A stretch of 64,000 nucleotides of DNA from Amycolatopsis taiwanensis DSM 45107 (GCF_000519205.1 NZ_JAFB01000013.1:1-64000); one strand, 5' to 3'. Positions 33,973-44,184 are shown, numbered from the stretch's first letter. Notes: generated by a model not told the origin, from the sequence alone. Program-made: numbers and translations.

Positions 33973-34152
33973 GGGGCTCCCTCGCCAGGAGAGCTGGTTG
34001 CGGTCGTTCCCCCTCTCCGGTTCGCGGGAACCGGCGAAGTACGCCGCAACTTTCTGCGGTGGTTCGACGGCTACGACGGCCCGATCAGCCTGGAAACGCA
34101 CGACCTTACCGTTGCGACGAGCGAAGATGTCGCGATAATTCCTGCCCGGGGT
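33973..34152 (+). pseudogene. SnoaL/NTF2-like protein fragment
   Basis: One plus-strand frame encodes about 60 residues resembling SnoaL-like/ketosteroid-isomerase-fold proteins (FAGTGEVRRNFLRWFDGYDG, then LETHDLTVATSEDVA). There is no start codon in place and no C-terminal half. It is a remnant between the sigma gene and the pknB terminator. Confidence 0.55.
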
Positions 34153-34176
34153 GAGGACAGAAAACGTCCTCACCCC
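34148..34176 (+). terminator. Hairpin terminator
   Basis: GGGGTGAGGAC and GTCCTCACCCC form a perfect 11-bp stem with a 7-nt A-rich loop, directly after the SnoaL fragment. Confidence 0.75.
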
Positions 34177-34269
34177 CGGATTCGAAAGCACCTCCGGCAA
34201 CGGGTTCATCCCACTGCCGCGCTCCGCGGGAGCAGCGGCCCACCTTCTCCGGTGACACGGCAAAACGTG

Positions 34270-34308
34270 CGAAGGCCCGGAGCGGGTTTCCCCGCATCCG
34301 GGCCTTCG
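34270..34308 (-). terminator. Terminator of the pknB operon
   Basis: CGAAGGCCCGGA and TCCGGGCCTTCG form a perfect 12-bp stem around a 15-nt loop, 20 bp after the pknB stop on the minus strand. Confidence 0.88.
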
Positions 34309-34328
34309 GGTCAGTGCCTCACCGTGGG

Positions 34329-36335
34329 TCAGCTGCGGCCGCCTCCGCCACTGCCACCGATCGGCGGCAGGATCCCGCCGGGCGACGTCGGCGTGGTGGT
34401 GGGCGAGGTGCTTCCGTTCCTCGCAGCACCGAGGACCAGCGTGATCGTCTGGTTCTTGGCGATCGGTGTGTTCGCCGAGGGCGAGGTGTCCTGGACCAGG
34501 CCGATCTGGGCCGGATTGGTCACCTTGGTGGTCTCGTAGTTCACCTGGCCCGTCCAACCGAGCTGGGCCAGCTGGGCCAGCGCGTCATTCTGAGTCAGGC
34601 CACGCAGGTCCGGCATGTTGATCGTCTGCTGCGACCCGTTGGACACGCTCAGCGTGACCGTCTTGCCCTCGGGCTGCAAGCCGCCGTTGGGATTCTGGTC
34701 GACCACCGTCCCGGCCGGCTTGTCGGAGTCGACATCCTTCTTGGACACAACGAGTTTGAGGTTCTGCAAGGTCTTGGACGCGTTGGCGTAGGTCTGGCCG
34801 ACCAGGTTGGGCACCGTCACCAGGTTCGGCGACTTGGCCACCGTGAGGTGGACTGTCATGCCCTGGTCGACCTGGCTGTTCGCGGGCGGGTCCTGCTTCT
34901 GCACCTTGCCGTACTGGCTCGGGTCGTCGACGTCGACCATGTCGTAGTTCGTGTCGAGGCGCAGCTTGAGCTTCGTCAGTTGTTCCTGAGCGTCATCCGG
35001 GGTGCTGCCTTTCAGATCCGGCATCTGGACCTTGGTCGGCGGGCCACCAACGTACAGCGTGACCTTGGTGCCGGTGGCGACGCTCGTGCCCTCCGTCGGT
35101 TCGGTACGGAGTGCCTTGTTGACGTCGTCGGGGTTGTTGCACGACGGTTGGTTGTCGAAGGTGCCGATGCAGGGGATGACCTTCCGCTCCGGGTCGAACC
35201 CGGCGTTGCGGAGCGCGGCTTCGGCATCGTTCGCGATCACGCCGTTCACCCGCGGGATCAGCGCCGTAGTGGGTTTGGTGTTGAAGGCGCCGGCCATCCA
35301 GGCGACGAAGGCCACCAGGCCGAGGCCCACCACGGACAGCACAACAGCCAGGACGGCCTTTCGCCGACCCCGGTGCTCCCGGTCGTCTCCGCTCCCGTAA
35401 TCCGATTCGTAGTCCGCGCCGCGGCTGGGGGGTCCGCCGCCGTTGAAAACCTGCGTGCGTTCCTCGTCGGTCATCACCATCGGTGCCGACGGCCGCTGGC
35501 CCGACAGCACGCGCACCATGTCCGAGCGCATCTCCGCGGCCGACTGGTACCGGTTCGCCGGGCCCTTCGCCAGTGCCTTGAGCACGATCGCGTCCACCGT
35601 GGGCGACACCATGGGATTCACCGTCGACGGCGGCTTCGGGTCCTCCCGCACATGCTGGTAGGCCACCGCGACCGGCGAGTCCCCGGTGAACGGCGGCTCA
35701 CCGGTGATCAGTTCGTAAAGCACACAACCGGCGGCGTACACGTCACTGCGGGCATCCACACCTTCACCGCGAGCCTGCTCCGGCGAGAGGTACTGGGCCG
35801 TGCCGATCACCGCGGCGGTCTGGGTCATCGCGGCCTGGCCGTCGTGCATCGCGCGCGCGATGCCGAAGTCCATCACCTTGACCGCGCCCTGGTTGGTGAT
35901 CATGATGTTGGCGGGCTTGACGTCCCGGTGCACGATGCTGTGCCGGTGCGAGAAGTCCAGCGCCGCGCAGACGTCGGCCATGACCTCCATCGCGCGCTTC
36001 TCCGACAGCGGGCCCTCGGTCTTGACGATGTCCCGCAACGTGCGGCCCTTGACGTACTCCATCACGATGTAGGGCAACGGACCGTATTCGGTCTGTGTCT
36101 CACCGGTGTCGTACACGGCCACGATCGCCGGGTGGTTCAGGGCCGCGGCGTTTTGTGCCTCACGCCGGAAACGTTCCTGGAACTGCGGGTCGCGGGCGAG
36201 GTCCGCGCGCAGGATCTTGACCGCGACCTCGCGTCCGAGCCGGATGTCGGTCCCGTGGTGAACCTCGGACATGCCGCCGTAGCCGAGCGTGTCGCCCAGT
36301 TCGTACCGGTTGGAGAGCAGTCTGGGTGCGCTCAC
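34329..36335 (-). CDS. pknB: Serine/threonine kinase PknB with four PASTA domains
   Basis: 668 residues. The kinase domain covers 11-275, with P-loop LGYGGMSEV, Lys40, catalytic HRDVKPAN at 137-143, DFG at 156-158 and activation-loop Thr residues near 171-173. A juxtamembrane stretch and one membrane helix (about 326-350) follow, then four extracellular PASTA repeats (about 357-640) and a Gly-rich tail. PknB senses peptidoglycan precursors and phosphorylates division and wall-synthesis proteins. It is the last gene of the operon; a 96-bp gap separates it from pknA. Confidence 0.97.
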   Translation of the reverse strand: MSAPRLLSNRYELGDTLGYGGMSEVHHGTDIRLGREVAVKILRADLARDPQFQERFRREAQNAAALNHPAIVAVYDTGETQTEYGPLPYIVMEYVKGRTLRDIVKTEGPLSEKRAMEVMADVCAALDFSHRHSIVHRDVKPANIMITNQGAVKVMDFGIARAMHDGQAAMTQTAAVIGTAQYLSPEQARGEGVDARSDVYAAGCVLYELITGEPPFTGDSPVAVAYQHVREDPKPPSTVNPMVSPTVDAIVLKALAKGPANRYQSAAEMRSDMVRVLSGQRPSAPMVMTDEERTQVFNGGGPPSRGADYESDYGSGDDREHRGRRKAVLAVVLSVVGLGLVAFVAWMAGAFNTKPTTALIPRVNGVIANDAEAALRNAGFDPERKVIPCIGTFDNQPSCNNPDDVNKALRTEPTEGTSVATGTKVTLYVGGPPTKVQMPDLKGSTPDDAQEQLTKLKLRLDTNYDMVDVDDPSQYGKVQKQDPPANSQVDQGMTVHLTVAKSPNLVTVPNLVGQTYANASKTLQNLKLVVSKKDVDSDKPAGTVVDQNPNGGLQPEGKTVTLSVSNGSQQTINMPDLRGLTQNDALAQLAQLGWTGQVNYETTKVTNPAQIGLVQDTSPSANTPIAKNQTITLVLGAARNGSTSPTTTPTSPGGILPPIGGSGGGGRS

Positions 36336-36431
36336 TGTTCCTCCGCGGGTAGAGCGCCGTGGTCACCTTGGTGACCGCGGCTTGAGGCAGGGCTACTCAT
36401 CGGAGAATGCCGTCCCGTTCCGTCCAAGGTT

Positions 36432-37631
36432 TCATGCCTGGTAAGTCGTCTCTTCGGTTGATGGCGGTTGCCGCGTTGTGGAGCCGGGCACAATGGTGCT
36501 GCTTACCCGGTCGGGGGCTACGTTATCCGGCGTGTGCGTCAGCTTCGGCACGAGCAGGACAATGGTCACGACGAGTCCCACCACGACAACCGCGAGGACG
36601 ACCCACAGCACTGTTAGGTTGCGCCGTCGTGGCGGAATCGGCATGCCCGGCCCGTGCACGGACGGCATCGCGGTGACCCCGCTGGGGTGTCCGGCCTGCG
36701 CCGGGTTGACCGGCTGCATCGCCGGATGCGACACCGAGGCCATCGGTGGTGCCATCGCGGCCTGCGCATACGCCTGCATCAGCCCGGATGGCGTGGGCAG
36801 CGGCCGGCCCGCTCGCACCGCGGCGACGGCCGCGGCGAACTCGCCACCGTTGGGGTAGCGCTGCCGCGGATCCTTGACCAGCGTCGCCTCGATCAGCGCG
36901 CGGGCGCCTGGCGGGACGTCGGCCGGCAGTGGCGGCGGCACGTCCCGGATGTGCATCATCGCGACCGTGACCGCGTTCTCCGACAGGAACGGGCGGTGCC
37001 CGGTCAGGCATTCGTACCCGCAGACAGCCAGAGAGTAGACGTCGCTGGCCGGTTCCGCGTCATGTCCGAGCGCCTGTTCCGGCGCGATGTAGTGCGCGGT
37101 GCCCATGACCATGCCGGACCTGGTCACCGGAGCGGCGTCGGCGGCCTTCGCGATGCCGAAGTCGGTGATCTTCACGCGGCCGTTCGCGGTCACCAGGATG
37201 TTGCCCGGCTTGATGTCGCGATGCACCAAGCCCTGCTCGTGCGCGGCCTGCAGCGCGTGTGCCGCCTGCTCCAGGATGTCCAGGGTGCCGTCGGCGGTCA
37301 GCCGTCCCTGCCGGGCCAGTATTCCCGCCAGTGGTTCACCTTCTACCAGTTCCATGACCAGGTAGGCGATCGCGAGTTCGTCCGCGGTCGTCTCCCCGTA
37401 GTCGTGTACGGCCGCGATGCCCGGATGGTTCAGTGACGCGGTGGTGCGCGCCTCGGTACGAAAGCGGTGCAGGAACTCCGCATCCCCGGACAGCTCGGCC
37501 TTGAGCACCTTGACCGCGACGACCCGGTCCAACCGGGTGTCACTGGCCTGCCAGACCTCACCCATCCCGCCAACGGCGATCCGGTTGACCAGTCGGTAGC
37601 GCTCGGCCAGTAGCTGACCCGTGGACAGCAT
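36432..37631 (-). CDS. pknA: Serine/threonine kinase PknA
   Basis: 399 residues: kinase domain about 12-280 ([24 protein letters not shown], activation loop [20 protein letters not shown]). A Pro/Ala/Met-rich linker follows, then a membrane helix near 340-362 and a short Thr-rich extracellular tail without PASTA repeats. It works with PknB in control of cell shape and division. It starts 3 bp after the pbpA stop. Confidence 0.95.
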   Translation of the reverse strand: MLSTGQLLAERYRLVNRIAVGGMGEVWQASDTRLDRVVAVKVLKAELSGDAEFLHRFRTEARTTASLNHPGIAAVHDYGETTADELAIAYLVMELVEGEPLAGILARQGRLTADGTLDILEQAAHALQAAHEQGLVHRDIKPGNILVTANGRVKITDFGIAKAADAAPVTRSGMVMGTAHYIAPEQALGHDAEPASDVYSLAVCGYECLTGHRPFLSENAVTVAMMHIRDVPPPLPADVPPGARALIEATLVKDPRQRYPNGGEFAAAVAAVRAGRPLPTPSGLMQAYAQAAMAPPMASVSHPAMQPVNPAQAGHPSGVTAMPSVHGPGMPIPPRRRNLTVLWVVLAVVVVGLVVTIVLLVPKLTHTPDNVAPDRVSSTIVPGSTTRQPPSTEETTYQA

Positions 37632-37634
37632 CCG

Positions 37635-39104
37635 CTATCCACCCCCGATTTGCGCGTTGATCGCGGCCCGGCCGATCTCCGCGGCCACGGTGCCACCGGT
37701 GGCCGCCAGCCCGCGGTTACCGCCGGACTCGACGATCACGGCGACCGCGATCTGCGGGTCGTCGGCCGGGGCGAATGCCGTGTACCACGCGTGCGGCGGG
37801 GTGGCCTTGGGGTCGGTGCCGTGCTCCGCGGTGCCGGTCTTGGAGGCGATCTTGATGTTGGGGTTCTTGCCGCCGCCCGCGGTGTTCGCCTCCGAGGCCA
37901 GCATCATCTGCGTGAGCGTCTGGGCGTTCGCGGCCGAGAGCGCGGGCTTGCCGGTCAGCTCCTGCGGCGTGAAGGTTTCCAGGTCGGACAGGTCCGGCGC
38001 GAGCAGCTTCTTCACCAGCTGCGGCTTCATCGCCATGCCGCCGTTGGCCACGGTGGCGGAGAGCAGGCAGTCCTGCAGCGGGGTCAGCTGCACATCGCGC
38101 TGCCCGATGCCGCTCTGGTACAGCGCGGCCTGCGAGTCCAGCGGGCCGAGGCCGGACGGGACCACCTTCTGCGGGATGGTCAGGTCGTCCATCCCGATCC
38201 CGAAGTTGGCCGCGGTGGCCCGCAGCTTGTCGGCACCGAGCTCGCCCGCGAAGGTGGCGAACGGCACGTTGCAGGAGTGCGCCAGTGCGTCGGCGAACGT
38301 GGTGCCCGCACAGGGCGCTCCGCCGTAGTTCTCCAGCGTCGTCCTGGTGCCGGGCAACGTGACGTTGGGCGCGTTGCTCACCGGCGTGCTCGGCGTGGCG
38401 CCGTTCTCCAGCTCGGCCGCGGCCACGACGAGCTTGAACGTCGACCCGGGCGGGTAGCTCTCCGAGATCGCGCGGTTCAGCATCGGATTGCGCGGGTCGT
38501 CGATGTTCTTGTTGTAGGCGTCCTGCTGCTCGTGCGCGTCGTGCGAGGCCAGCTCGTTCGGGTCGTAGGACGGCGTCGACACCATGGCCAGGATCTCGCC
38601 GGTCTTCGGGTTCATCGCGACCGCGGCGCCGGTGTAGTTCCGCCGGGTCATCAGGTCGTAGACGGCCTTCTGCACGGCCGGGTTGATGGTCAGCTGAACG
38701 TTGCCGCCCCGCGGATCCCGGCCGGTGACCATGTCCGACAGGCGGCGCACGAACAGCCGCGGGTCCGAACCGTTCAGGATGTCGTCCTCGGCCTTCTCCA
38801 GTCCCGTCGAGCCGTAGCGCACCGAGTAATACCCGGTCGCGGGTGCGTAGACGGGGCCGTCGAGGTACGTCCGCTGGAACTTGAGCTTGTCGTTGGTGGG
38901 CTCCACGCCGGCCAGGACCTGCCCGTCGAACTGCGACACGATGGTGCCGCGTTGGCGGGCGTACTCGTCGAGCAGCACCCGCTGGTTGCGTGAGTCCGTG
39001 CGGTAGCTGTCCGCCTTGACCACCTGGATGTAGGTGATGTTGACCAGCAGCAGCACGATCATGACCAGCATCGACATGCCGACGCGGCGCATCGGTTTGT
39101 TCAC
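37635..39104 (-). CDS. pbpA: Penicillin-binding protein PbpA (class B transpeptidase)
   Basis: 489 residues with an N-terminal membrane anchor (MLVMIVLLLVNITYIQVV), an N-terminal PBP dimerisation region, and the transpeptidase domain: SxxK in YPPGSTFKLVV, SxN in AHSCNVPF and KTG in SKTGTAEHG. It crosslinks septal or polar peptidoglycan and pairs with RodA. The GTG start overlaps the rodA stop by 4 bp (GTGA). Confidence 0.95.
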   Translation of the reverse strand: MNKPMRRVGMSMLVMIVLLLVNITYIQVVKADSYRTDSRNQRVLLDEYARQRGTIVSQFDGQVLAGVEPTNDKLKFQRTYLDGPVYAPATGYYSVRYGSTGLEKAEDDILNGSDPRLFVRRLSDMVTGRDPRGGNVQLTINPAVQKAVYDLMTRRNYTGAAVAMNPKTGEILAMVSTPSYDPNELASHDAHEQQDAYNKNIDDPRNPMLNRAISESYPPGSTFKLVVAAAELENGATPSTPVSNAPNVTLPGTRTTLENYGGAPCAGTTFADALAHSCNVPFATFAGELGADKLRATAANFGIGMDDLTIPQKVVPSGLGPLDSQAALYQSGIGQRDVQLTPLQDCLLSATVANGGMAMKPQLVKKLLAPDLSDLETFTPQELTGKPALSAANAQTLTQMMLASEANTAGGGKNPNIKIASKTGTAEHGTDPKATPPHAWYTAFAPADDPQIAVAVIVESGGNRGLAATGGTVAAEIGRAAINAQIGGG

Positions 39105-40594
39105 GACTCACTCCTCGGGTCGGTGCCCCCACCGGCCGGCGGCCGCGACACCATGACGGTGCCCGCCTCGGCCAGCGGCACCTGCGGCGCGGGCTTGGGC
39201 CGCGCCTTCGGCGCCGGCCGGCGGGCCGCGTCGGAGATCCGCAGCAGCAACGCGACCAGGATGTAGTTGGCCAGCAGGGAGGAACCACCATAGGAGATGA
39301 ACGGCGTGGTGATACCCGTCATCGGGATCAGCTTGGTCACCCCGCCGACGATCACGAACAGCTGCATGATGATCGCGAAGGACAGGCCGGCGCCGAGCAG
39401 CTTGCCGAAGGTGTCGCGCACGGCAAGCGCGCTGCGCATGCCTCGAGTGGCCAGCAGCAGGTACACGATCAGGATCGCGGCCAGCCCGACGAAGCCGAGC
39501 TCCTCGCCCAGGCCGGCGGTGATGAAGTCCGAGTTGGCCTCCGGCACGATCTCCGGCCGTCCCGCACCGAGCCCGGTGCCGCCCACTCCGCCGGTGCCCA
39601 GGCCGAACAGGCCCTGCGCGACCTGGTAGCCGCCGCCCTGGTCGTAGTAGGTGGCCAGCGGGTCGATCCAGTTCGCCACCCGCTGTTGCACGTGCGTGAA
39701 CAGGTTGTACGCGATCACGCAGCCGACCATGAAGAACGCCACCCCGAGCAGCACCCAGATGCCGCGCTCGGTGGCGACGTAGACCATCACCAGGACGATG
39801 CCGAACAGCAGCAGCGACTGGCCGAGGTCCTTCTCGAACATCAGGATGCCCAGGGCCACGACCGCGGCGATCAGGATCGGCCCGAGGTCCCGCGCCCGCG
39901 GCAGCTCCACACCCAGCATCTTCCTGCCCGTGACCATGAACAGGTCCCGCTTGGTGACCAGGAAGGACGCGAAGAAGACCATCAGCAGGATCTTCGCGAA
40001 CTCACCGGGCTGGATCGACACGCCGGGCAGCTTGATCCACACCTTCGCGCCGTTCACCTGCGAAAGCGAGGCGGGCAGGATCGCGGGCAGGGCCAGCGCG
40101 ATCACCCCGAGCAGGCCGCTGAGATAGCCGTAGCGGGTCAGCGTGCGATGGTCCTTGACGAGCAGCAGCACGGCCAGGAACAGGGCCAGCGCGATCGCGG
40201 TGAACAACACCTGCTTTGGCGCCGACGCGGAAAAGTTGACCTCGGACTGGATCGCCTTCTCTTCCAGGGCCAGGTCGATGCGGTAGATCATCACCAGGCC
40301 GAGGCCGTTGAGCAGCGCCACGCAGGGCAGGATCAACGGGTCGGCATACGGCGCCCACCGGCGCACCGCGAAATGCGCGATGGCGAACAGCGCGAGGTAG
40401 GCCAGGCCGTACCAGACGATGGAGAAGGAAAGCTCCTGCTCCTGGTTGGCCTGTACCAGCACGAACGCACAGGTCACGATGAAGGCCGCGAACCCCAGCA
40501 TCGCGAGCTCCGTGCCCCGCCGGGTCGGTAGCTCGCGCTGCGGGTTGGTCTGGTAGACGCCACCCGCCTGCTCGGGCAACGGGGGGCGGGTCAT
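39101..40594 (-). CDS. rodA: RodA/FtsW/SpoVE family SEDS glycosyltransferase
   Basis: 497 residues with 12 predicted membrane helices and the SEDS signatures KVWIKLPGVSIQPGEFAKI, LGQSLLLFGI, EANSDFITAGLGEELGF and GITTPFISYGGSSLLANY. It polymerises glycan strands from lipid II with PbpA. Start ATG 40594 overlaps the pstP stop by 4 bp. Confidence 0.95.
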   Translation of the reverse strand: MTRPPLPEQAGGVYQTNPQRELPTRRGTELAMLGFAAFIVTCAFVLVQANQEQELSFSIVWYGLAYLALFAIAHFAVRRWAPYADPLILPCVALLNGLGLVMIYRIDLALEEKAIQSEVNFSASAPKQVLFTAIALALFLAVLLLVKDHRTLTRYGYLSGLLGVIALALPAILPASLSQVNGAKVWIKLPGVSIQPGEFAKILLMVFFASFLVTKRDLFMVTGRKMLGVELPRARDLGPILIAAVVALGILMFEKDLGQSLLLFGIVLVMVYVATERGIWVLLGVAFFMVGCVIAYNLFTHVQQRVANWIDPLATYYDQGGGYQVAQGLFGLGTGGVGGTGLGAGRPEIVPEANSDFITAGLGEELGFVGLAAILIVYLLLATRGMRSALAVRDTFGKLLGAGLSFAIIMQLFVIVGGVTKLIPMTGITTPFISYGGSSLLANYILVALLLRISDAARRPAPKARPKPAPQVPLAEAGTVMVSRPPAGGGTDPRSES

Positions 40595-41937
40595 CCGCCA
40601 CCGCCACCCGGCAGCAGCGAAGACGGGCAGTCCCTCCCCGCCTGTGTGGTCCCGGAGCTCGGAGGCATGGTGGGCGTGAGATCCGTCGGGCTGGTCGGCG
40701 AAGACGGGCCGCAGTCCTTGACGGTCTTGTACCGCAGGAAGTTGTTGATGTAGTCGCGGGCGGCCTGCAGGCTGTCCTTCTTGACGCCGTTGTGCACCGC
40801 GGTCTGCGCGTCCTGCTGCAGCTGCGTGACCAGCAGCTTGTCGCACATGGTGCTGCCGTCCGGGCAGGATCCCTCGGCCTGTTCGTGCAGTTCGATGCCG
40901 AGCACGCTGCCCGGCACACCGCGGAAGATCGTCACCTCGGAACCGGCGCCCTCGCCGACGTAGTACTGGCTGAGCACGAAGTAGCGGGTCGCGATGGTGC
41001 CCGCGCCCAGCAGCACGAGCACCAGGAAGATGCCCACGATCCAGCGCCAGCGCTTGCGGCGCTTGGCCTTCGGGTCCGGCGGCGGCTCGGTGAACTGCTG
41101 GGGCGGTGGCGGCGGTGCGGTGAGCGCCCTGGCCCGCGCGGCCGGCGAATCGCCCTGGTGGTTGTACTCGTCCGTGCCGTCCCCGGCGGCACCGCCCACT
41201 ATGGGGGCGTCCTCGCCGAAGTCCACGTCCACCACGTCGGCGACGATCACCGTCACGTTGTCCGTACCGCCGCCCTTGAGCGCCAGCTCGATCATCCGGT
41301 CCGCGCACTGCTGCGGGTCCGGTATCTGGATCGCTTCGGCGAGCGTCTCGTCGCTCACCATGCCGGACAGCCCGTCCGAGCAGAGCAGGTAGCGGTCGCC
41401 CGCGCGCGCCTCGCGCACGACGAAGGTGGGCTCGACCTCGTGCCCGGTAAGCGCCTTCAACAGCAGCGAACGCTGAGGGTGGGTGGCGGCCTGGTCGGCG
41501 GTGATCCGGCCCTGCTCGAGCAGCTCGTTGACGAAGCTGTCGTCCCGGGTGATCTGGCCGAACTGGCCGTTGCGGAACAGGTAGGCACGGGAGTCACCGA
41601 CGTGCACCAGGCCCATCCGCGAGCCGGAGAACAGCATCGCGGTGAGCGTCGTGCCCATGCCGTCGAGGTCGGGATCGTTGGCCACCAGTTCGGAGATCGC
41701 CGCGTTCCCGCCGGAGACCGCCTCTCTGAGCTGGTAGAGCAGATCGTCGCCGGGCTCGTCGTCGTCGAGCGGGGCGAGGGAGGCGATGACTACTTTGCTC
41801 GCGACTTCTCCCGCGGCATGGCCGCCCATGCCGTCGGCGAGCGCGAGCAGGCGGGGACCCGCGTACACGGAGTCCTGGTTGCTGGACCGCACCAGGCCCC
41901 GGTCGCTGCGGGCCGCGTAGCGAAGAACGAGTGTCAT
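40591..41937 (-). CDS. pstP: PP2C-type serine/threonine phosphatase PstP
   Basis: 448 residues. The PP2C catalytic domain covers about 1-240, with metal ligands in SNQDSVY, LADGMGGHAAGE, LCSDGLSGMV and GGGTDNVTVIV. A cytosolic Pro-rich linker and one membrane helix (about 300-322, after KRRKRWRW) follow, then an extracellular domain. It reverses PknA/PknB phosphorylation. The extracellular C-terminal tail is Ser/Gly-rich. Confidence 0.95.
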   Translation of the reverse strand: MTLVLRYAARSDRGLVRSSNQDSVYAGPRLLALADGMGGHAAGEVASKVVIASLAPLDDDEPGDDLLYQLREAVSGGNAAISELVANDPDLDGMGTTLTAMLFSGSRMGLVHVGDSRAYLFRNGQFGQITRDDSFVNELLEQGRITADQAATHPQRSLLLKALTGHEVEPTFVVREARAGDRYLLCSDGLSGMVSDETLAEAIQIPDPQQCADRMIELALKGGGTDNVTVIVADVVDVDFGEDAPIVGGAAGDGTDEYNHQGDSPAARARALTAPPPPPQQFTEPPPDPKAKRRKRWRWIVGIFLVLVLLGAGTIATRYFVLSQYYVGEGAGSEVTIFRGVPGSVLGIELHEQAEGSCPDGSTMCDKLLVTQLQQDAQTAVHNGVKKDSLQAARDYINNFLRYKTVKDCGPSSPTSPTDLTPTMPPSSGTTQAGRDCPSSLLPGGGGG

Positions 41938-42401
41938 GGGCGAAGCTCGATCACCGTCTTACCGATCCGGATGGGGACGCCGAGTGGAACTCGGAGGGGT
42001 GCAGTGACCTTAGCCCGGTCAAGGTAGGTCCCGTTGGTGGATCCCAGATCTTCCACGTACCAATCCGTTCCGCGTAGGGACAGACGGGCGTGCCGCGTCG
42101 AGGCGTAGTCGTCATCCAGCACCAACGTGGAATCGTCCGCCCGGCCGATGGTGATCGGCCGCCCGTCCAGCGTGATCCTGGTTCCGGCCAGCGCGCCGTG
42201 GGTCACGATCGCCTGCCGCGGCATCTTCCCCGATCCGCGAGGACGCTGCTGCTCCTTGTTGCGCCGCAACCCCGGGATGGCCACCTTCAAGCCCGAGGCG
42301 GCGTAGAGGTCGGAACGCACCACCCGCAACGCGGCCACCACGAAGACCCAGAGCAGGATCAGAAAGCCCACTCTGGTGAGTTGAACGACCAGCTCTGGCA
42401 C
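41934..42401 (-). CDS. fhaB: FHA-domain protein FhaB (FipA)
   Basis: 155 residues: one N-terminal membrane helix (VGFLILLWVFVVAALRVVRSD) and a C-terminal FHA domain (about 75-150) with the phosphothreonine-binding GRADDSTLVLDDDYASTRHA and STNGTYLD. It binds phosphorylated partners of PknA/B in division. Stop overlaps the pstP start. Confidence 0.94.
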   Translation of the reverse strand: MPELVVQLTRVGFLILLWVFVVAALRVVRSDLYAASGLKVAIPGLRRNKEQQRPRGSGKMPRQAIVTHGALAGTRITLDGRPITIGRADDSTLVLDDDYASTRHARLSLRGTDWYVEDLGSTNGTYLDRAKVTAPLRVPLGVPIRIGKTVIELRP

Positions 42402-42537
42402 GTGTTGTGTCAGCTCCCGCCTTCTGCATTCCCGCCCGCGGCGCGGGCCTGCGCCGCGGGACCCCCGAGGGTAATTCTGCGGGACACACCGATCGGTGCT
42501 TCCAGCGGCTCACATAACCAGTTTCTTCGCCGCCCTG

Positions 42538-43911
42538 TCAGCCCTGCGTACGGAACACGAGAGACGAGTGTCCCACCCGGATGACGTCGCCGTCGGCGAG
42601 CTGCCAGGTCTGTACCGGAGTGCCGTTGACCGTGGTGCCATTGGTCGACCCAATGTCGGCCAGCGTCGCGCTCTGACCGTCCCAGGTGATCTCCAGGTGT
42701 CGCCGGGACACCCCGGTGTCCGGCAGGCGGAAGTCGGCGTCCTGGCCGCGGCCGACCACGTTGCCGCCCTGCTTCAGGGAGTAGCTGCGGTTCGAGCCGT
42801 CGTCCAGCTGCAGCGAGGCCGAGAGCTGGCGGTTCGGGCTCTGCACCGCGGGCGGAGCGTAGCCCTGCTGGGCGTAGGGATCCGGTGCCTGCTGGGGAGG
42901 CGGGTAGCCGCCGCCGGGCTGGCCGCCGTAGCCACCGGGCTGGCCACCGCCGTAGCCGCCCTGGTCGTAACCCGGCTGCTGGCCGTAGCCCTGGTCGTAC
43001 CCGGGCTGGCCACCGCCGTAGCCGCCCTGGTCGTAGCCCGGCTGGCCGCCACCGTAACCCTGGTCATAACCGGGCTGGCCACCGCCGTAGCCGCCCTGGT
43101 CGTAACCCGGCTGCTGGCCGTAGCCCTGGTCGTACCCGGGCTGGCCACCGCCGTAGCCGCCCTGGTCGTAGCCCGGCTGGCCGCCACCGTAACCCTGGTC
43201 ATAACCGGGCTGGCCACCGCCGTAGCCGCCCTGGTCGTAACCCGGCTGCTGGCCGTAGCCGCCCTGGTCGTAGCCCGGCTGGCCGCCACCGTAGCCCTGG
43301 TCGTACGCGGGCTGGCCGCCACCGTAGCCGCCGCCCTGGTCGTAGCCGGGCTGCTGGCCGTAGCCCTGGTCGTACCCGGGCTGTCCCTGCTGTCCGTAGC
43401 CGTACTGGCCGCCATGCTGCTGGCCGTACGGGTCACCCTGGTCGTATTGGCCGTAGCCGGGGGGCTGGCTCATTGGTGGGTCTCCTGCGTTGCTGGGTCG
43501 TGCTGGCCGTCCTGCACCCGGGCCGCCACGCGCGCTGACGTCCGGATCGACGGATGAGCGGGTCTTGAATTGTCCAGTATGCAGCGCCTCGTTGCGCTCT
43601 AGCGAGATTACGACGTCACCATAGGTGTCCCAGCCGTGCTCGGCGAGATGCTGTGCCACCGCCTCCGCGAGCACCCTTGTGACGCGCCCCTCATCGCCGG
43701 CCATCTGGTCATGGTCGGCAGGCCCCAACGAAACGATGTAGTGGTTGGGGGCGAGCAGCCTACCTCCGGCCAGCTCACGAACGTTCTCCTCGCTCTCGCG
43801 CTCCAGGGCTTGCGCCACCTCCTGGGTGACGACCTTGCCTCCGAACATTCGTGCAAAGGTGTTGCCCACCAGGCTCTCCAGGCGTCGATCAAAACGCTCA
43901 ACGCGGCCCAC
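42538..43911 (-). CDS. fhaA: FHA-domain protein FhaA with DUF3662 and Gly/Gln/Tyr repeats
   Basis: 457 residues from GTG 43911. An N-terminal DUF3662 domain (about 1-120; [19 protein letters not shown]) is followed by a low-complexity region (about 150-345) of [21 protein letters not shown] repeats, and a C-terminal FHA domain (about 375-455; [28 protein letters not shown]). FhaA binds phosphorylated MviN/MurJ in mycobacteria. The repeat linker is longer than usual and highly repetitive at DNA level. Confidence 0.95.
   Translation of the reverse strand: MGRVERFDRRLESLVGNTFARMFGGKVVTQEVAQALERESEENVRELAGGRLLAPNHYIVSLGPADHDQMAGDEGRVTRVLAEAVAQHLAEHGWDTYGDVVISLERNEALHTGQFKTRSSVDPDVSARGGPGAGRPARPSNAGDPPMSQPPGYGQYDQGDPYGQQHGGQYGYGQQGQPGYDQGYGQQPGYDQGGGYGGGQPAYDQGYGGGQPGYDQGGYGQQPGYDQGGYGGGQPGYDQGYGGGQPGYDQGGYGGGQPGYDQGYGQQPGYDQGGYGGGQPGYDQGYGGGQPGYDQGGYGGGQPGYDQGYGQQPGYDQGGYGGGQPGGYGGQPGGGYPPPQQAPDPYAQQGYAPPAVQSPNRQLSASLQLDDGSNRSYSLKQGGNVVGRGQDADFRLPDTGVSRRHLEITWDGQSATLADIGSTNGTTVNGTPVQTWQLADGDVIRVGHSSLVFRTQG
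42937..43260. repeat. 135-bp tandem repeat inside fhaA
   Basis: The 135-bp unit at 42961-43095 is repeated without a change at 43096-43230, and identity extends 24 bp upstream (42937) and about 30 bp downstream. It equals 45 codons, so copy-number change keeps the frame. Shorter 33-36-bp subrepeats encode PGYDQG modules. Confidence 0.92.
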
Positions 43912-44041
43912 CGGGTCTCGTAGCCTCCTTCACACGTGTGCTTCCGAGCCCGATCCTATCGACAAGTTGGGGGCTGGACAGCGCCCCCGGTAAAACGCCC
44001 CCGAACGGCCTGCTACGCTTTGCTGGCTGTCGCAGTTACTC

Positions 44042-44124
44042 GGGCGAGTGGCGGAATGGCAGACGCGCACGGTTCAGGTCCGTGTGTCCGAAAGGACGTG
44101 AGGGTTCAACTCCCTCCTCGCCCA
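44042..44124 (+). tRNA. tRNA-Leu (anticodon CAG)
   Basis: 83 nt: acceptor GGGCGAG pairs CTCGCCC, anticodon loop TTCAGGT with CAG, long variable arm as in class II tRNAs, T-arm GAGGG-TTCAACT-CCCTC, discriminator A. CCA is not encoded. It is the usual neighbour of fhaA. Confidence 0.96.
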
Positions 44125-44184
44125 CCCGATTGGCCCACCCTGCTCGTCGCTGTGCGACTTCGCTGGGATCGGGTGTTCATTGTC

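Noticed and set aside
36336..36431. Missing gene between pknA and pknB
   Set aside because: The 96-bp gap is too short and shows no coding frame; it is probably an internal promoter or spacer.
42937..43260. CRISPR-like or mobile repeat
   Set aside because: The repeats are in frame within fhaA and encode a low-complexity linker.
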